From NCBI GenBank assembly GCA_029256325.1, contig JAQSYD010000003.1, positions 1 to 48,662 on the forward strand: DNA of 48,662 nucleotides. Reading direction: 5' to 3'. This stretch comes from Clostridia bacterium (GTDB lineage: Bacteria > Bacillota > Clostridia > Lutisporales > Lutisporaceae). Below, one piece after another: positions 32,836 through 41,531 of the stretch; within the stretch, counting starts at the first letter, position 1; each line of letters starts with the position of its first letter. The notes under the pieces are model-generated. The model worked only from the letters and a program-made list of their open reading frames with translations. It was not told the DNA's origin and searched no databases. The translations under genes were made by a program, and so were the position numbers.

Positions 32836-33221
32836 AAGAAGATAAAAAACTGAAGCATCGTCTTTTAGAGTTAGATCGACAGTTTGATAGGGATACATCT
32901 ATAGGGGGATTGGAGACTTGGGTTTCATATTTCGCCGAGGATGGTGTTATGGTCGCTTCGCAAGGGGAGGATATCAAAGGTAGAGAGGCAATTTATAATG
33001 CAATGATCAAATCCTTTTCTCTTCCAAGCTATTCACTTAGGTGGGAGCCTATAGATGCTAAAATCTCAGAAGATGGAAGTATCGGATATACCTATGGAAA
33101 GTATGTAAGAAAATATACAGAGGATGACGGAAATGAGGCTATTTCAACGGGAAAGTACACGACAGTTTGGCAAAAGCAAGGCGATGGAAGCTATAAGATT
33201 GTGTTGGATATAGGGAATTAA
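32832..33221 (+). CDS. NTF2-like (SnoaL/DUF4440-type) protein
   Basis: 129 aa. Seen: KLKHRLLELDRQFDRDTS, GLETWVSYFAEDGVMVASQG, GREAIYNAMIKSF, SLRWEPIDAKIS, GSIGYTYGKYVRKY and YTTVWQKQGDGSYKIVLDIG. This is the cone-shaped NTF2 fold that binds small hydrophobic ligands or acts as an enzyme; no catalytic set is clear. No signal peptide, so it is cytosolic. Start codon overlaps the stop of the Cache-protein gene, with GGAGG upstream. It may be the downstream partner of that receptor, which is inferred only from the coupling. Confidence 0.82.
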   Translation: MKEDKKLKHRLLELDRQFDRDTSIGGLETWVSYFAEDGVMVASQGEDIKGREAIYNAMIKSFSLPSYSLRWEPIDAKISEDGSIGYTYGKYVRKYTEDDGNEAISTGKYTTVWQKQGDGSYKIVLDIGN

Positions 33222-33240
33222 TATTTATATAGAAGCAAAT

Positions 33241-33282
33241 AAGGGGTTAGAAATGAATGATGCATTTCTGACCCTTTTAATA
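33241..33282 (+). terminator. Intrinsic terminator
   Basis: AAGGGGTTAGAAATG pairs with CATTTCTGACCCTTT (one mismatch) and is followed by TAAT; weak T-run. Confidence 0.7.
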
Positions 33283-33410
33283 TATTAACGTGATAATTTG
33301 AATGAGAATGAAAATGAGCAAAATTATTGTCGATGCTTAAAGATAATTGTAGGAAAATTCAGTAATTTGTGGTAATATACATTTGAAAAATGTAACCGGG
33401 GGGGATTTAC

Positions 33411-34967
33411 ATGAAAAAGGCCTATATTTTCTTTTATGCGTTTATGTTTATAATAAATATACTGCCTTTCATACCAATGTCCATAAAAGGGATTCTTGGA
33501 CTTGTTTTTATCATAATAAGCTGTATAAAAATTGGTCTCAAGGACGGTTTGATTACTGCTACACTATGGGTAGTCTTTGGATATATCAATTTTGCTTTAG
33601 GAATAAATGTTGATTATAGACAAGGAATGCTTGCAATGCTCTTAGGCTCCGCAGCATATTATTTAACGGCATACTATTTTGGAACATTTGCGGATGCACT
33701 AAGAAAAACCAATAAGGAACTCAGGGATGAAATAGAAATAAGGAAAAATATAGAGAAAGAACTTAAAAAAAAGCTGACGCTTTTACAAAGCCTAATGGAT
33801 ACAGCGCCAAGTCCAATCTTTTTTAAGGACTTAAATCATAGATATATAGGCTGCAACCGAGCTTATGAAGACACGGTGGGTATTAAGAATAGTGAATTGA
33901 TCGGAAAAACTGTTTATGACATATTAGATCAAAATATAGCAGATGTTCATCGAAAAAAAGATAATGAACTAATAGCGAATTTAGATAAACAGATATATGA
34001 AGAAGCTATTAAATTTAATGATGGAAGCATGAGAAATTTTATTTTTAATAAGGTAGTTTTTACTGATGAAAGTGGAGTTCCTATGGGTATCGTGGGAGTG
34101 ATGACAGATGTTACAGACAAGAAAGAAGCTGGGGAGCTAAAGGAAAACATTAATCAGATGCTGGAGACTGATAAGATGAAAACAGAGTTCTTCTCAAACA
34201 TTTCTCATGAGCTGAGAACACCACTAAATGTAATTCTTGGTTCTGTACAGCTGGTTGAGCTTTATCTAAGCAAAGATCAATATAATAATAGTATGGAAAA
34301 GATTATTAGAAATATAGCCACCATGAAGCAAAACTGTTTTAGATTGCTGAGAATCGTAAATAATCTTATAGATATTTCTAAAATAGATGCGAAGGCTTTC
34401 GAATTACATTTAAGAAATTGCAATATCGTAAATGTTGTTAGGGAAATTACATTATCCGTATCGGATTATATAGAGAATAAAGGCATAAAGCTTGTATTTC
34501 ATACCGATATTGAGGAAAAATTTATGGCTTGTGATGATGAAAAGATAGAAAGAATTATGCTTAATCTACTCTCAAATGCTATAAAGTTTACACCAAAGGG
34601 TGGAGAGATATTCGTGAATATCTGCAATAGGGACAATGGAATATGCATTAAGGTACAAGATAACGGAATTGGTATACCAGAGAATAAGCAAAATCTGATA
34701 TTCCAAAGATTTTGTCAAGTAGATGAAATGTTTACCAGACAGCATGAGGGTAGTGGAATAGGACTGAATCTTGTAAAGTCCTTAGTTGAAATGCATGGTG
34801 GTACAATTACATTTGAAAGTAAGATGGGGATAGGGACACACTTTATTATTAATCTGCCATATAAAATGGTTGAAGAGACGGAGGTACAAAATAATACCTT
34901 CGGAAAACAAGCTCATATCGAAAGAATTAGCGTTGAATTCTCTGATATCTACTCCATAGGAATTTAA
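33411..34967 (+). CDS. Orphan PAS sensor histidine kinase
   Basis: 518 aa. About three TM helices in residues 5-95, a coiled linker, a PAS domain (123-235; TAPSPIFFKDLNHRYIGCNR), then the kinase core: H-box FFSNISHELRTPLN with His266, N-box NLLSNAIKFTP, G1 VQDNGIGIP, F/G2 HEGSGIGLNLVKSLVEMHGG. The kinase core is intact. The last 35 residues after the catalytic domain form a tail without recognisable domain. Start ATG 33411 follows CCGGGGGGGA. No response regulator gene is next to it. Substrate and signal unknown. Single-gene unit between terminators. Confidence 0.93.
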   Translation: MKKAYIFFYAFMFIINILPFIPMSIKGILGLVFIIISCIKIGLKDGLITATLWVVFGYINFALGINVDYRQGMLAMLLGSAAYYLTAYYFGTFADALRKTNKELRDEIEIRKNIEKELKKKLTLLQSLMDTAPSPIFFKDLNHRYIGCNRAYEDTVGIKNSELIGKTVYDILDQNIADVHRKKDNELIANLDKQIYEEAIKFNDGSMRNFIFNKVVFTDESGVPMGIVGVMTDVTDKKEAGELKENINQMLETDKMKTEFFSNISHELRTPLNVILGSVQLVELYLSKDQYNNSMEKIIRNIATMKQNCFRLLRIVNNLIDISKIDAKAFELHLRNCNIVNVVREITLSVSDYIENKGIKLVFHTDIEEKFMACDDEKIERIMLNLLSNAIKFTPKGGEIFVNICNRDNGICIKVQDNGIGIPENKQNLIFQRFCQVDEMFTRQHEGSGIGLNLVKSLVEMHGGTITFESKMGIGTHFIINLPYKMVEETEVQNNTFGKQAHIERISVEFSDIYSIGI

Positions 34968-34980
34968 CAGGGAATTGAAT

Positions 34981-35025
34981 GATAGGGGAAGGTATGAGCG
35001 ATTCAAGCCTTCCCCTATTATGGGA
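34981..35025. terminator. Hairpin terminator, probably bidirectional
   Basis: ATAGGGGAAGG (34981-34991) pairs with CCTTCCCCTAT (35007-35017). It lies between the convergent histidine kinase and SIMPL genes. Confidence 0.7.
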
Positions 35026-35029
35026 TTTT

Positions 35030-35773
35030 CTATTTTACTTCAAATTCACACGTTACTACTGAGGTGATTTCTTTTTCTATGGAAGAAGTATCATTGATTC
35101 CATAATCTGAAATCTCACCTGAATATAAAGGTGTTATTTGAAATATGCCAACATTGGCGGAGTTTAGCTTTCCGGTCTTGTTTCCTGTAGCAGAGAGCAT
35201 TTTCTCAGCTCTTGCTTTTGCATCTAGAGTTGCTAATGCAATCATATCGATTTTCAAGTCGGCAAGCTTTGTATAAAAATATTGTGGTGCATTTGATTGA
35301 AATTCCACACCTTCATTTATCAAATCTGTTGCCTTTCTAGAGATATCAGTAATCATTCCGATTTCACTGGATCGGATTTCAACGCTCTGATACAACCGAT
35401 AACTATCAATTTGATTCGAATACATGCCATTTGGAAGTGCTACATAATATGTACTGGTACTAATAGATGAAAAAATAATATCTTTCTCATGAAGTCCTTG
35501 ACTTGTCAGATATTTTTTTACCTTTTCCTCACTGTCCTTCAGACTCTTATATGCATCTGAAAGAATGGGAGCTTGTGTACTAAAAGAGCCGGTCCATACC
35601 ACTAGATCTGAAGTAATCTGTTTTTTGGCTGAGCCTTTTACAGACAAAGCGTTCTGTGGGCCTTTAATTTCCTTAATTCCCATGGTGATGACATAGGATG
35701 ATAAAACCAGCCCGGCTGCGAGTACAAGTGATACAATAATCCATACCAAGCCCTTATTATCTCTGTCGGTCAT
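35030..35773 (-). CDS. SIMPL domain protein (paralogue 2)
   Basis: 247 aa. N-terminal TM anchor (LVWIIVSLVLAAGLVLSSYV), then the SIMPL/DUF541 domain: LSVKGSAKKQITSDLVVWTG, SLKDSEEKVKKYL, SISTSTYYVAL, and a C-terminal KEITSVVTCEFEV. Anchored on the outer side. SIMPL proteins form multimers in some bacteria; function in Firmicutes is unknown. Ribosome site AAGGGGGAG. It is the second of two paralogues, and the 237-bp gap between them contains two or three hairpins, so it may be separately expressed. Confidence 0.88.
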   Translation of the reverse strand: MTDRDNKGLVWIIVSLVLAAGLVLSSYVITMGIKEIKGPQNALSVKGSAKKQITSDLVVWTGSFSTQAPILSDAYKSLKDSEEKVKKYLTSQGLHEKDIIFSSISTSTYYVALPNGMYSNQIDSYRLYQSVEIRSSEIGMITDISRKATDLINEGVEFQSNAPQYFYTKLADLKIDMIALATLDAKARAEKMLSATGNKTGKLNSANVGIFQITPLYSGEISDYGINDTSSIEKEITSVVTCEFEVK

Positions 35774-35873
35774 ATCTTCTCCCCCTTATAAATCAAATAC
35801 TTATCTATAATAGTATATAACGTAATTAATGCATATACCATCATATAATTACTAAAATATGGTTGCTGGTTAT

Positions 35874-35912
35874 GATAACTTCTAATTTAAGTTAGTTGAA
35901 TTAGAAGTTATC
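35874..35912. repeat. Perfect inverted repeat upstream of SIMPL paralogue 2
   Basis: A perfect 14-bp stem, GATAACTTCTAATT with AATTAGAAGTTATC, loop 11 nt, no T-run. A smaller ACCGA/TCGGT hairpin follows at about 35917-35931. It could be an operator or a structured mRNA region. Confidence 0.5.
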
Positions 35913-35958
35913 TATACCGAGAGCATCGGTGACGGTGGTATAAGAATGAAAAACAGGT

Positions 35959-35999
35959 TGCCGGGTATTAAGCAGAATTCTTTTAATACCCGGCATTTA
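35959..35999 (-). terminator. Hairpin, probable terminator of SIMPL paralogue 1
   Basis: TGCCGGGTATTAA (35959-35971) pairs perfectly with TTAATACCCGGCA (35983-35995). The T-run on the minus strand is weak, so read-through is possible. Confidence 0.6.
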
Positions 36000-36010
36000 T
36001 TATTACTTTA

Positions 36011-36751
36011 TTAGTAGGTGTAAACTAGGCCTACAGAAGCTTTTATTTCTAATTCCCCTGTAGAAATGCTTGTTGCAGGGGCCGCTTCAGCCATTACTTT
36101 CATACTATCCATTGAGGAATACATGATTGGAGGATAGTAGCCACCGCTTGTTTCATTAATCTGTGATGGTAAACCAATTTTGATTCCGAACTGCTTAGCC
36201 AAAACTTCAGCTTTTGCTTTCGCTTTGGATGTAGCATTTTCTAAGGCTTGTAGATAGTACTTATCCGGATCGGCTACTGTAAAGCGGATGTTAGAAACTG
36301 TATTTGCATCATTTGCTGTTACCGCATCAATAACTGCTCCGACCTTTGAAATATCTCTTATTGCTATTTCTACTGTATTGATTACTCGATAGCCTATTAC
36401 ATAGGAGCGCTGAGCTTTCTCATCATATCTCTCCATGGGGTAAATTGTATATTGAGAAGTTTTGATATCGGACTCTGCAATTTTTAATCCTTTGACAACG
36501 TCCATAACCTTGTTCATCTTTGCTGCATTTTCTTGCTGCGCCACTTTTGAACTTTGATTTTCTGTCTGAACACCAACATTGATGTGTGCCATATCAGGCT
36601 TTACCTTTACTGTGCCCTCTGAGCTAACTGAAATTGTTTTCTGTGGTGCTTGCGGTGTATCGGCATAATTTACTAAGGACATTCCTCCCCACAAAGCGCT
36701 AAATGTCAATGCAATTGCTAAAATGCTTACTACTATTATTTTTTTACTCAT
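36011..36751 (-). CDS. SIMPL domain protein (paralogue 1)
   Basis: 246 aa. N-terminal signal or anchor (KIIVVSILAIALTFSALWGG), then SIMPL domain: ISVSSEGTVKVKPDMAHINV, VGVQTENQSSKVAQQENAAK, TSQYTIYPMERYDEKAQRS, GYRVINTVEIAIRDISKVG and the ending GELEIKASVGLVY. It fits the canonical SIMPL pattern better than the neighbour. Exported. Ribosome site AAGGAGG. The two genes share orientation and probably came from one duplication, now clearly diverged. Confidence 0.9.
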   Translation of the reverse strand: MSKKIIVVSILAIALTFSALWGGMSLVNYADTPQAPQKTISVSSEGTVKVKPDMAHINVGVQTENQSSKVAQQENAAKMNKVMDVVKGLKIAESDIKTSQYTIYPMERYDEKAQRSYVIGYRVINTVEIAIRDISKVGAVIDAVTANDANTVSNIRFTVADPDKYYLQALENATSKAKAKAEVLAKQFGIKIGLPSQINETSGGYYPPIMYSSMDSMKVMAEAAPATSISTGELEIKASVGLVYTY

Positions 36752-37082
36752 ACCATAGTCCTCCTTAATTAATCAGGTTACTAATTGTTATACCTTTATG
36801 ACGAGACTAAAATACAAAAGTTCCAACAACACCATAAAAAGGGGGGTAAGGTATCGATCATTCAGTGGATGAAATTGTTAGAAAATTCTGCCTATAATGT
36901 ATAATAATTCTTATTAGATAAAACATATCAAAAGAGAATAGCCATTATTTACAATAACTGAAAATTTATATATAATAGTTTATAACTTATAGAATATGGG
37001 GGATATCGGTTTGTACATATTCTCTGTTATCCAGATAGACAAATAAGATAAAGACATAGGAATAACCGAGGGGGAACAGGTT
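36752..37082. other. 331-bp divergent intergenic region
   Basis: Between SIMPL paralogue 1 and the GGDEF/HD-GYP gene. It holds the promoter at 36948-36976 and a leader of about 100 nt. I looked for a c-di-GMP riboswitch (GEMM) here and did not find its conserved segments. Confidence 0.5.
36948..36976 (+). promoter_or_regulatory. Sigma-A promoter of the c-di-GMP enzyme gene
   Basis: TTTACA (36948-36953), 17 bp, TATAAT (36971-36976). Leader about 100 nt. Confidence 0.75.
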
Positions 37083-39512
37083 ATGAAGGTTAAATATAAA
37101 GCTCTTTTAATTGGAAGTCTAAGTGCCTTAGTTCTAATAGTATTAACCTATTTCATTTTTAATTTTACGTATTTTGGATATATACATAAGCAGCAGGAAG
37201 AGGAAATAAACAGAAAATTTGAAGTAATAGATTTCGTGATCAATAATGAAAAAGAAAATTTGAAGAGTACCCTTATGGATTGGGCATATTGGGATGATAC
37301 TTATGAATTCATCAATAATTCGAATGCAGAATATATACAATCAAATCTTCAGGATAGTACTTTAAAAACACTGAATCTGAAAATGATGATTTATTTAAAT
37401 GCAGAAGGGGATATCATCTACAATAAGACCTTGCAGATGGATCAGGGTATATTAGAGGATTTAACAGATCTAATTGTCAGGCTTGATATAAAAGATGAGA
37501 ATGTAGGGCTGCATTTAATCAATGATAAGGTTTTTATGATTGCTTCAGCATATGTTACGGACTCAGGCAATGAATTGCAAAGCAACGGTAACTTGATATT
37601 TGTCCGTGAGATTAATGAAGGTTTGTTAGGCTATATCCAAAATGTAGCCAATATTAAAATAGATTTTGGAGCCTATGACAGCAGTTATGAATTGTCGGAG
37701 GACATTCAAATAACAGAGATGAATCATGAGTTCGTAGAAGCATACAGAGCAATGAAGGATATAAATGGAAATCCCTCCATCCTTGTCTCAATCGTTAGGG
37801 AGCTAAGCAACTATAAGGCTATAAGCTATTATTTCAATATCTTTATGATGTGCTTTTTAGTTTCAATCGGAGTACTGATACTCTTTATGTCAATCATTTT
37901 AAACAAATATATTTTAAATAGGCTTTTCTTGGTGGACACCTTTATGAATACAGTTGCCGCATCAAAGGATACGACATTATCCTTGAAGATGTCAGGCAGC
38001 GATGAATTTTACAAACTGGCAGAATCCATCAATAAAATGCTTATGGAGCTGAATACTGCCTATAAAGATATGAAGAAAAAGGATTTTATGTTCCGTCATA
38101 TCATGGAAGCCACCAACGATGGATATTTGGATTTCTATGTAAAAAAGAAGGAAGTGTACATTAGCTCTGAATGGAAAAGCTTGGTGGGTTATACTCAAGA
38201 AGATGGAAACAAGCTGTATCATGATTTTATTTCAAAGATACACCCTGATTGCTTGGAAAGCCTGAAGAGCAAATATTATAAGGTTATTAATGGAGAAGTT
38301 GAATACTTTGCGGTAGAATACAGGGTTATTAGAGGATCTGGAGAAATCATGTGGGTACAGCAAAGGGGAAAAATTGCGGAAAAGGATGAACAGAGCAAGC
38401 CAATTAGAGTGATCAGTACATTAGCAAATATAACAGCTAGAAAAAATTATGAGGAAGAAATATTATTTTTAAGCTATTCCGACAAGCTTACGGGATTAAA
38501 GAACAGAGCTTATATGGAAAAACAACTTGAGCTTTTAGATGAGGATGAAAAATCACGATATTCTATAATCATGGGAGACCTAAATGGCTTAAAGACCGTT
38601 AATGACAGCATAGGGCATGTTGAAGGGGATAAGCTGATTTGTGCAGTAAGCAATGTAATCAAAGAGCTTTGCGGAGCAAATGATATTGTTTCAAGATGGG
38701 GCGGAGATGAATTTATTATATTAATTATGAATCAGGATAATGCGTATGTAGCGGATCTTGTTAATAAGATAAAGGAAGCTGTTGGACAAATATCAGAGTT
38801 TCATTTTAAGATAAGCATTGCACTAGGTTATGCTGAAAAAGGTGAATATGGTTTGAGTTCAGAATTTGTAATGAGTCTGGCAGAGAAGAGAATGTACAGA
38901 AATAAGCTTATGGAGAATAATAGCTCAAGAAATGCCACCATAAGCTCACTTTTGAGAACACTGCATGAAAAGCATAGTGAGACGGAAGAGCACACGCTGC
39001 GAATTAAGAATTTAAGTCTGAGATTAGGTAAAAGACTAGGATTGTCACAGGATAAACTGGATGAAATTGAGCTCCTGTCTTTATTACATGATATTGGTAA
39101 GATTGGGATACCTGAGCAAATACTATTGAAACCTTCTTCGCTGACAAGTGAGGAGTGGGAGATTATGAAAAGCCATACGGAGATCGGATATAGAATTGCA
39201 AAATCTACTCCTGAATTATCACATATTGCTTTTGAAATATTAAGCCATCATGAGAGGTATGATGGTACGGGTTACCCTAATGGTTTAAACAGAGAAGAAA
39301 TACCAATACTTGCAAGGATCATCAATGTGATAGACTCTTTTGATGTTATGACCCACAAAAGAGAATATAAAGATGCAATGAATGTAGAATGTGCTTTTGA
39401 AGAGCTGAAAAGATGTTCGGGAAGTCAGTTTGATCCATTTATAGCAGAAGAATTTATTAGGCTGCTGAAAGAAAATATGGAGCTCTTAGAAACAGATATT
39501 TATATAGCATAA
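37083..39512 (+). CDS. CHASE4-PAS-GGDEF-HD-GYP c-di-GMP synthesis/breakdown protein
   Basis: 809 aa, inner membrane. TM 8-30; extracytoplasmic CHASE4 sensor (about 40-245) with the hallmark LMDWAYWDDTYEFI; TM 250-275; HAMP-like linker; PAS (335-452); GGDEF domain with active site WGGDEF (539-544) and LSYSDKLTGLKNR; HD-GYP domain with HDIGK (669-673) and HHERYDGTGYP (722-732). Both catalytic motifs are intact, so it may both make and hydrolyse cyclic di-GMP. The inhibitory I-site (RxxD) before GGDEF reads GAND, Arg lost, so product inhibition is unlikely. Start ATG 37083 after GAGGGGGAACAG. Confidence 0.94.
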   Translation: MKVKYKALLIGSLSALVLIVLTYFIFNFTYFGYIHKQQEEEINRKFEVIDFVINNEKENLKSTLMDWAYWDDTYEFINNSNAEYIQSNLQDSTLKTLNLKMMIYLNAEGDIIYNKTLQMDQGILEDLTDLIVRLDIKDENVGLHLINDKVFMIASAYVTDSGNELQSNGNLIFVREINEGLLGYIQNVANIKIDFGAYDSSYELSEDIQITEMNHEFVEAYRAMKDINGNPSILVSIVRELSNYKAISYYFNIFMMCFLVSIGVLILFMSIILNKYILNRLFLVDTFMNTVAASKDTTLSLKMSGSDEFYKLAESINKMLMELNTAYKDMKKKDFMFRHIMEATNDGYLDFYVKKKEVYISSEWKSLVGYTQEDGNKLYHDFISKIHPDCLESLKSKYYKVINGEVEYFAVEYRVIRGSGEIMWVQQRGKIAEKDEQSKPIRVISTLANITARKNYEEEILFLSYSDKLTGLKNRAYMEKQLELLDEDEKSRYSIIMGDLNGLKTVNDSIGHVEGDKLICAVSNVIKELCGANDIVSRWGGDEFIILIMNQDNAYVADLVNKIKEAVGQISEFHFKISIALGYAEKGEYGLSSEFVMSLAEKRMYRNKLMENNSSRNATISSLLRTLHEKHSETEEHTLRIKNLSLRLGKRLGLSQDKLDEIELLSLLHDIGKIGIPEQILLKPSSLTSEEWEIMKSHTEIGYRIAKSTPELSHIAFEILSHHERYDGTGYPNGLNREEIPILARIINVIDSFDVMTHKREYKDAMNVECAFEELKRCSGSQFDPFIAEEFIRLLKENMELLETDIYIA

Positions 39513-39515
39513 ATA

Positions 39516-39548
39516 ATATGGGAGGTGCAAAGCACCTCCCATATATTA
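39516..39548. terminator. Hairpin terminator
   Basis: A perfect 13-bp stem, ATATGGGAGGTGC with GCACCTCCCATAT, loop AAA, just after the c-di-GMP gene stop. Only a short T-run. Confidence 0.75.
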
Positions 39549-39672
39549 GTTAGAAATCACCTTATCAATCATTTTTTACAATCAGCCCCTTTCAAAGAGA
39601 TTAACCGGTTAATTTCATTATCTCAAAAACCTGATTCATTTGAAAGAGAAAGAATAATTATAAATAAATTTA

Positions 39673-40170
39673 CTATTCAGTGAAATCAGTCTTTATAACT
39701 TTTCCATTATCATTAAGTTTCATTTGAGTAATTTTACCAAGCTGTTTTTCACCATCGACCTTTATACATTCAACAACCTGATAAACCTTTGATGTATCGC
39801 CATTTGCCTTATATACATCTGACAGCAGCTTAAGGATGGAATATGGATGGTCAGGGTCCTTAAGGGCTATAAAGGATGCCTTCGGTAATAGCATGCTATC
39901 TGCTATAAGCTTTGCATAATCAATATCGCTGAGATCTGCAATGATATAATAATCTGCTTCTTCCTTAAGGTCTTCAAAGCCTTTCACCTGTTTAATTCTA
40001 AAATTAGCCTTGGCTACCGTACTGATTGTAGCCATAAGTGGAAGGATTCCAAAGCCTTTATGCCCAGAAATGACGAAGGAGTCCTTCCTCATCACTGCTT
40101 CCTCAATATAATTAGCGTGACCTTCAGTCATAAATTTTTGATCAACAAGCTTCTTTAAAAATGGATTCAT
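39673..40170 (-). CDS. Degenerate VirB11/GspE-like protein, unknown function
   Basis: 165 aa, ATG 40170 after AAGGAGTG. The order of segments recalls the C-terminal half of type II/IV secretion ATPases: EEAVMRKDSFVISGHKGFGI at the Walker A position, DYYIIADLSDIDYAKLIADS at the Walker B/GElRD region, SFIALKDPDHPYSILKLLSD at the Asp/His box, and VVECIKVDGEKQLGKITQM at the end. The Walker A Lys-Thr is missing (GHKGFGILPL), so ATP hydrolysis is unlikely. Whether this resemblance is real homology needs a profile search. It is followed upstream by the xdhC gene with a 76-bp gap, same strand, so both may be one transcript. Confidence 0.55.
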   Translation of the reverse strand: MNPFLKKLVDQKFMTEGHANYIEEAVMRKDSFVISGHKGFGILPLMATISTVAKANFRIKQVKGFEDLKEEADYYIIADLSDIDYAKLIADSMLLPKASFIALKDPDHPYSILKLLSDVYKANGDTSKVYQVVECIKVDGEKQLGKITQMKLNDNGKVIKTDFTE

Positions 40171-40246
40171 TACAATCACTCCTTGTATTATTAATACCAA
40201 CATTTTGATTTTAACATACATGAATTGACTTTAAAACTATATGATT

Positions 40247-41200
40247 TTAAAAGGCTTCAATAAGAACCTCCATTGTACCTCCACATACCATGCCTTCAGC
40301 TTCAGCTGCATCGCCAGTCATATCAACATGTTCAATTAAAAAGCCCTTGTTTAACATGATGTCCTTAGCCTTCCTTAAGACACCAGCCTCACTGCAGCCT
40401 CCGCCAATACTTCCAATTGTCCCGCCATCATAGTAAGCGATCATTTTAGCGCCCGCTTTTCTGGGAACAGAGCCCTTAGATGATAATATGGTTATAATGG
40501 CTTTAGGCGGTGATTGTTTTTGAACTGCTTTTTCCATTACTTCAACATCAAGCTCAGGAAAGGAGAAACTCTTGCCATATTTATTCATAGAGGCTTTATT
40601 TTTATAACTTATAAGCTGTGATACTATGGATATGGCGATTTCATCAGGTGTAATCGCACTAATATCAAGGCCAATGGGAGCATTCACCCTATCAAGCTTC
40701 ACTTTATCAAAGCCTTCGCTTATGAATTCCTCTCTCATTGCACTTACCCTGCGCTTTGATCCTATCATGCCAATGTAGCTAAGGTCATACTCTAAAATTC
40801 TCCGGAGAACCACGCCATCATGTCTATGCCCTCTTGTTATTATAACCGCATAATCAGATTTTCTTAAATGAACTAGCTGAAAGCATTTTTCAAAGCTTTC
40901 ACAGAGTACCTGGTCTGCATTAGGAAAACGCTCCGCATTGGCGAAGAAGGGCCTATCATCAACAACAGTAACTGAAAAGCCTACTCTTGCTGCAATCTCT
41001 GACAGGGGTTTGGCTATATGTCCGCCACCAAAGACAATTAGGCGGGGTTTGGGCGCAAAAGGTTCAATCACACCGGTCAAGAGAACCTTTTTCATAATAG
41101 AACCCTGTCTATCCCTGAGGAAATCCAGATATGTTAACATGATGCATTTTTGACCACCCTTGATTTTGTCCAATAATAGTGCGTATAAATCCTCTAACAT
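40247..41200 (-). CDS. XdhC/CoxI family molybdoenzyme maturation factor, permuted domains
   Basis: 317 aa. XdhC proteins bind and sulfurate molybdenum cofactor for xanthine dehydrogenase-type enzymes. The usual order is CoxI domain, then Rossmann domain. Here the Rossmann part comes first (RLIVFGGGHIAKPLSEIAAR, VTVVDDRPFFANAERFPNAD, VIITRGHRHDGVVLRR, YIGMIGSKRRV) and the CoxI part last (ILSSKGSVPRKAGAKMIAYY, GTIGSIGGGCSEAGVL, GMVCGGTMEVLIEAF). Start: ATG 41200 after TAGGTGG. No molybdenum hydroxylase is in the window. The gene upstream is 331 bp away, and a degenerate ATPase-like gene follows. Confidence 0.85.
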   Translation of the reverse strand: MLEDLYALLLDKIKGGQKCIMLTYLDFLRDRQGSIMKKVLLTGVIEPFAPKPRLIVFGGGHIAKPLSEIAARVGFSVTVVDDRPFFANAERFPNADQVLCESFEKCFQLVHLRKSDYAVIITRGHRHDGVVLRRILEYDLSYIGMIGSKRRVSAMREEFISEGFDKVKLDRVNAPIGLDISAITPDEIAISIVSQLISYKNKASMNKYGKSFSFPELDVEVMEKAVQKQSPPKAIITILSSKGSVPRKAGAKMIAYYDGGTIGSIGGGCSEAGVLRKAKDIMLNKGFLIEHVDMTGDAAEAEGMVCGGTMEVLIEAF

Positions 41201-41218
41201 GATTCCACCTACCATCAT

Positions 41219-41470
41219 TAGAATATCTTATAAAAAATTTCGGTATGGAATATTATATTGCTCGTCCATAGATATCATGCCGAACTGCATAAAATTTTCT
41301 AAGTGAATCTCAACATCTCTCAGCCAGATGGTTTTCTACAAGTCATGTTCCTATATTCAATATGTGAAAAACATAGTTCCCTATAATAATGATGAGCCGT
41401 TTGCAATATATGAGCGATCCAGCGGAAAATATGCTTAAAGCTTTAATCTTTAAATAATATAGATTGCATA
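41219..41470. other. Region upstream of the xdhC-type gene
   Basis: With flanks, 331 bp lie between the xdhC start and the aldolase stop. I see a wide inverted pair, TTCGGTATG and CATGCCGAA (about 41241-41289), but no ORF and no recognisable riboswitch; a GGCTGAGAG on the minus strand lacks the rest of a TPP element. Confidence 0.4.
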
Positions 41471-41475
41471 AAAAG

Positions 41476-41524
41476 AAAAGCCAGGTTCAGAAGCTGTTTG
41501 CTGCTGAACATGGCTTTTTTCATC
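41476..41524. terminator. Bidirectional intrinsic terminator
   Basis: AAAAGCCAGGTTCAG pairs with CTGAACATGGCTTTT (one mismatch); T-run on both strands. It ends the aldolase gene. Confidence 0.85.
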
Positions 41525-41531
41525 TATTTAA

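Noticed and set aside
36752..37082. Possible c-di-GMP (GEMM) riboswitch before the GGDEF/HD-GYP gene
   Set aside because: The conserved GEMM core segments are not present; only a promoter and AT-rich leader are seen.
41219..41470. Possible TPP or molybdenum cofactor riboswitch before the xdhC-type gene
   Set aside because: A GGCTGAGAG is present on the minus strand, but the other conserved TPP segments are missing and no cofactor-type fold is visible.
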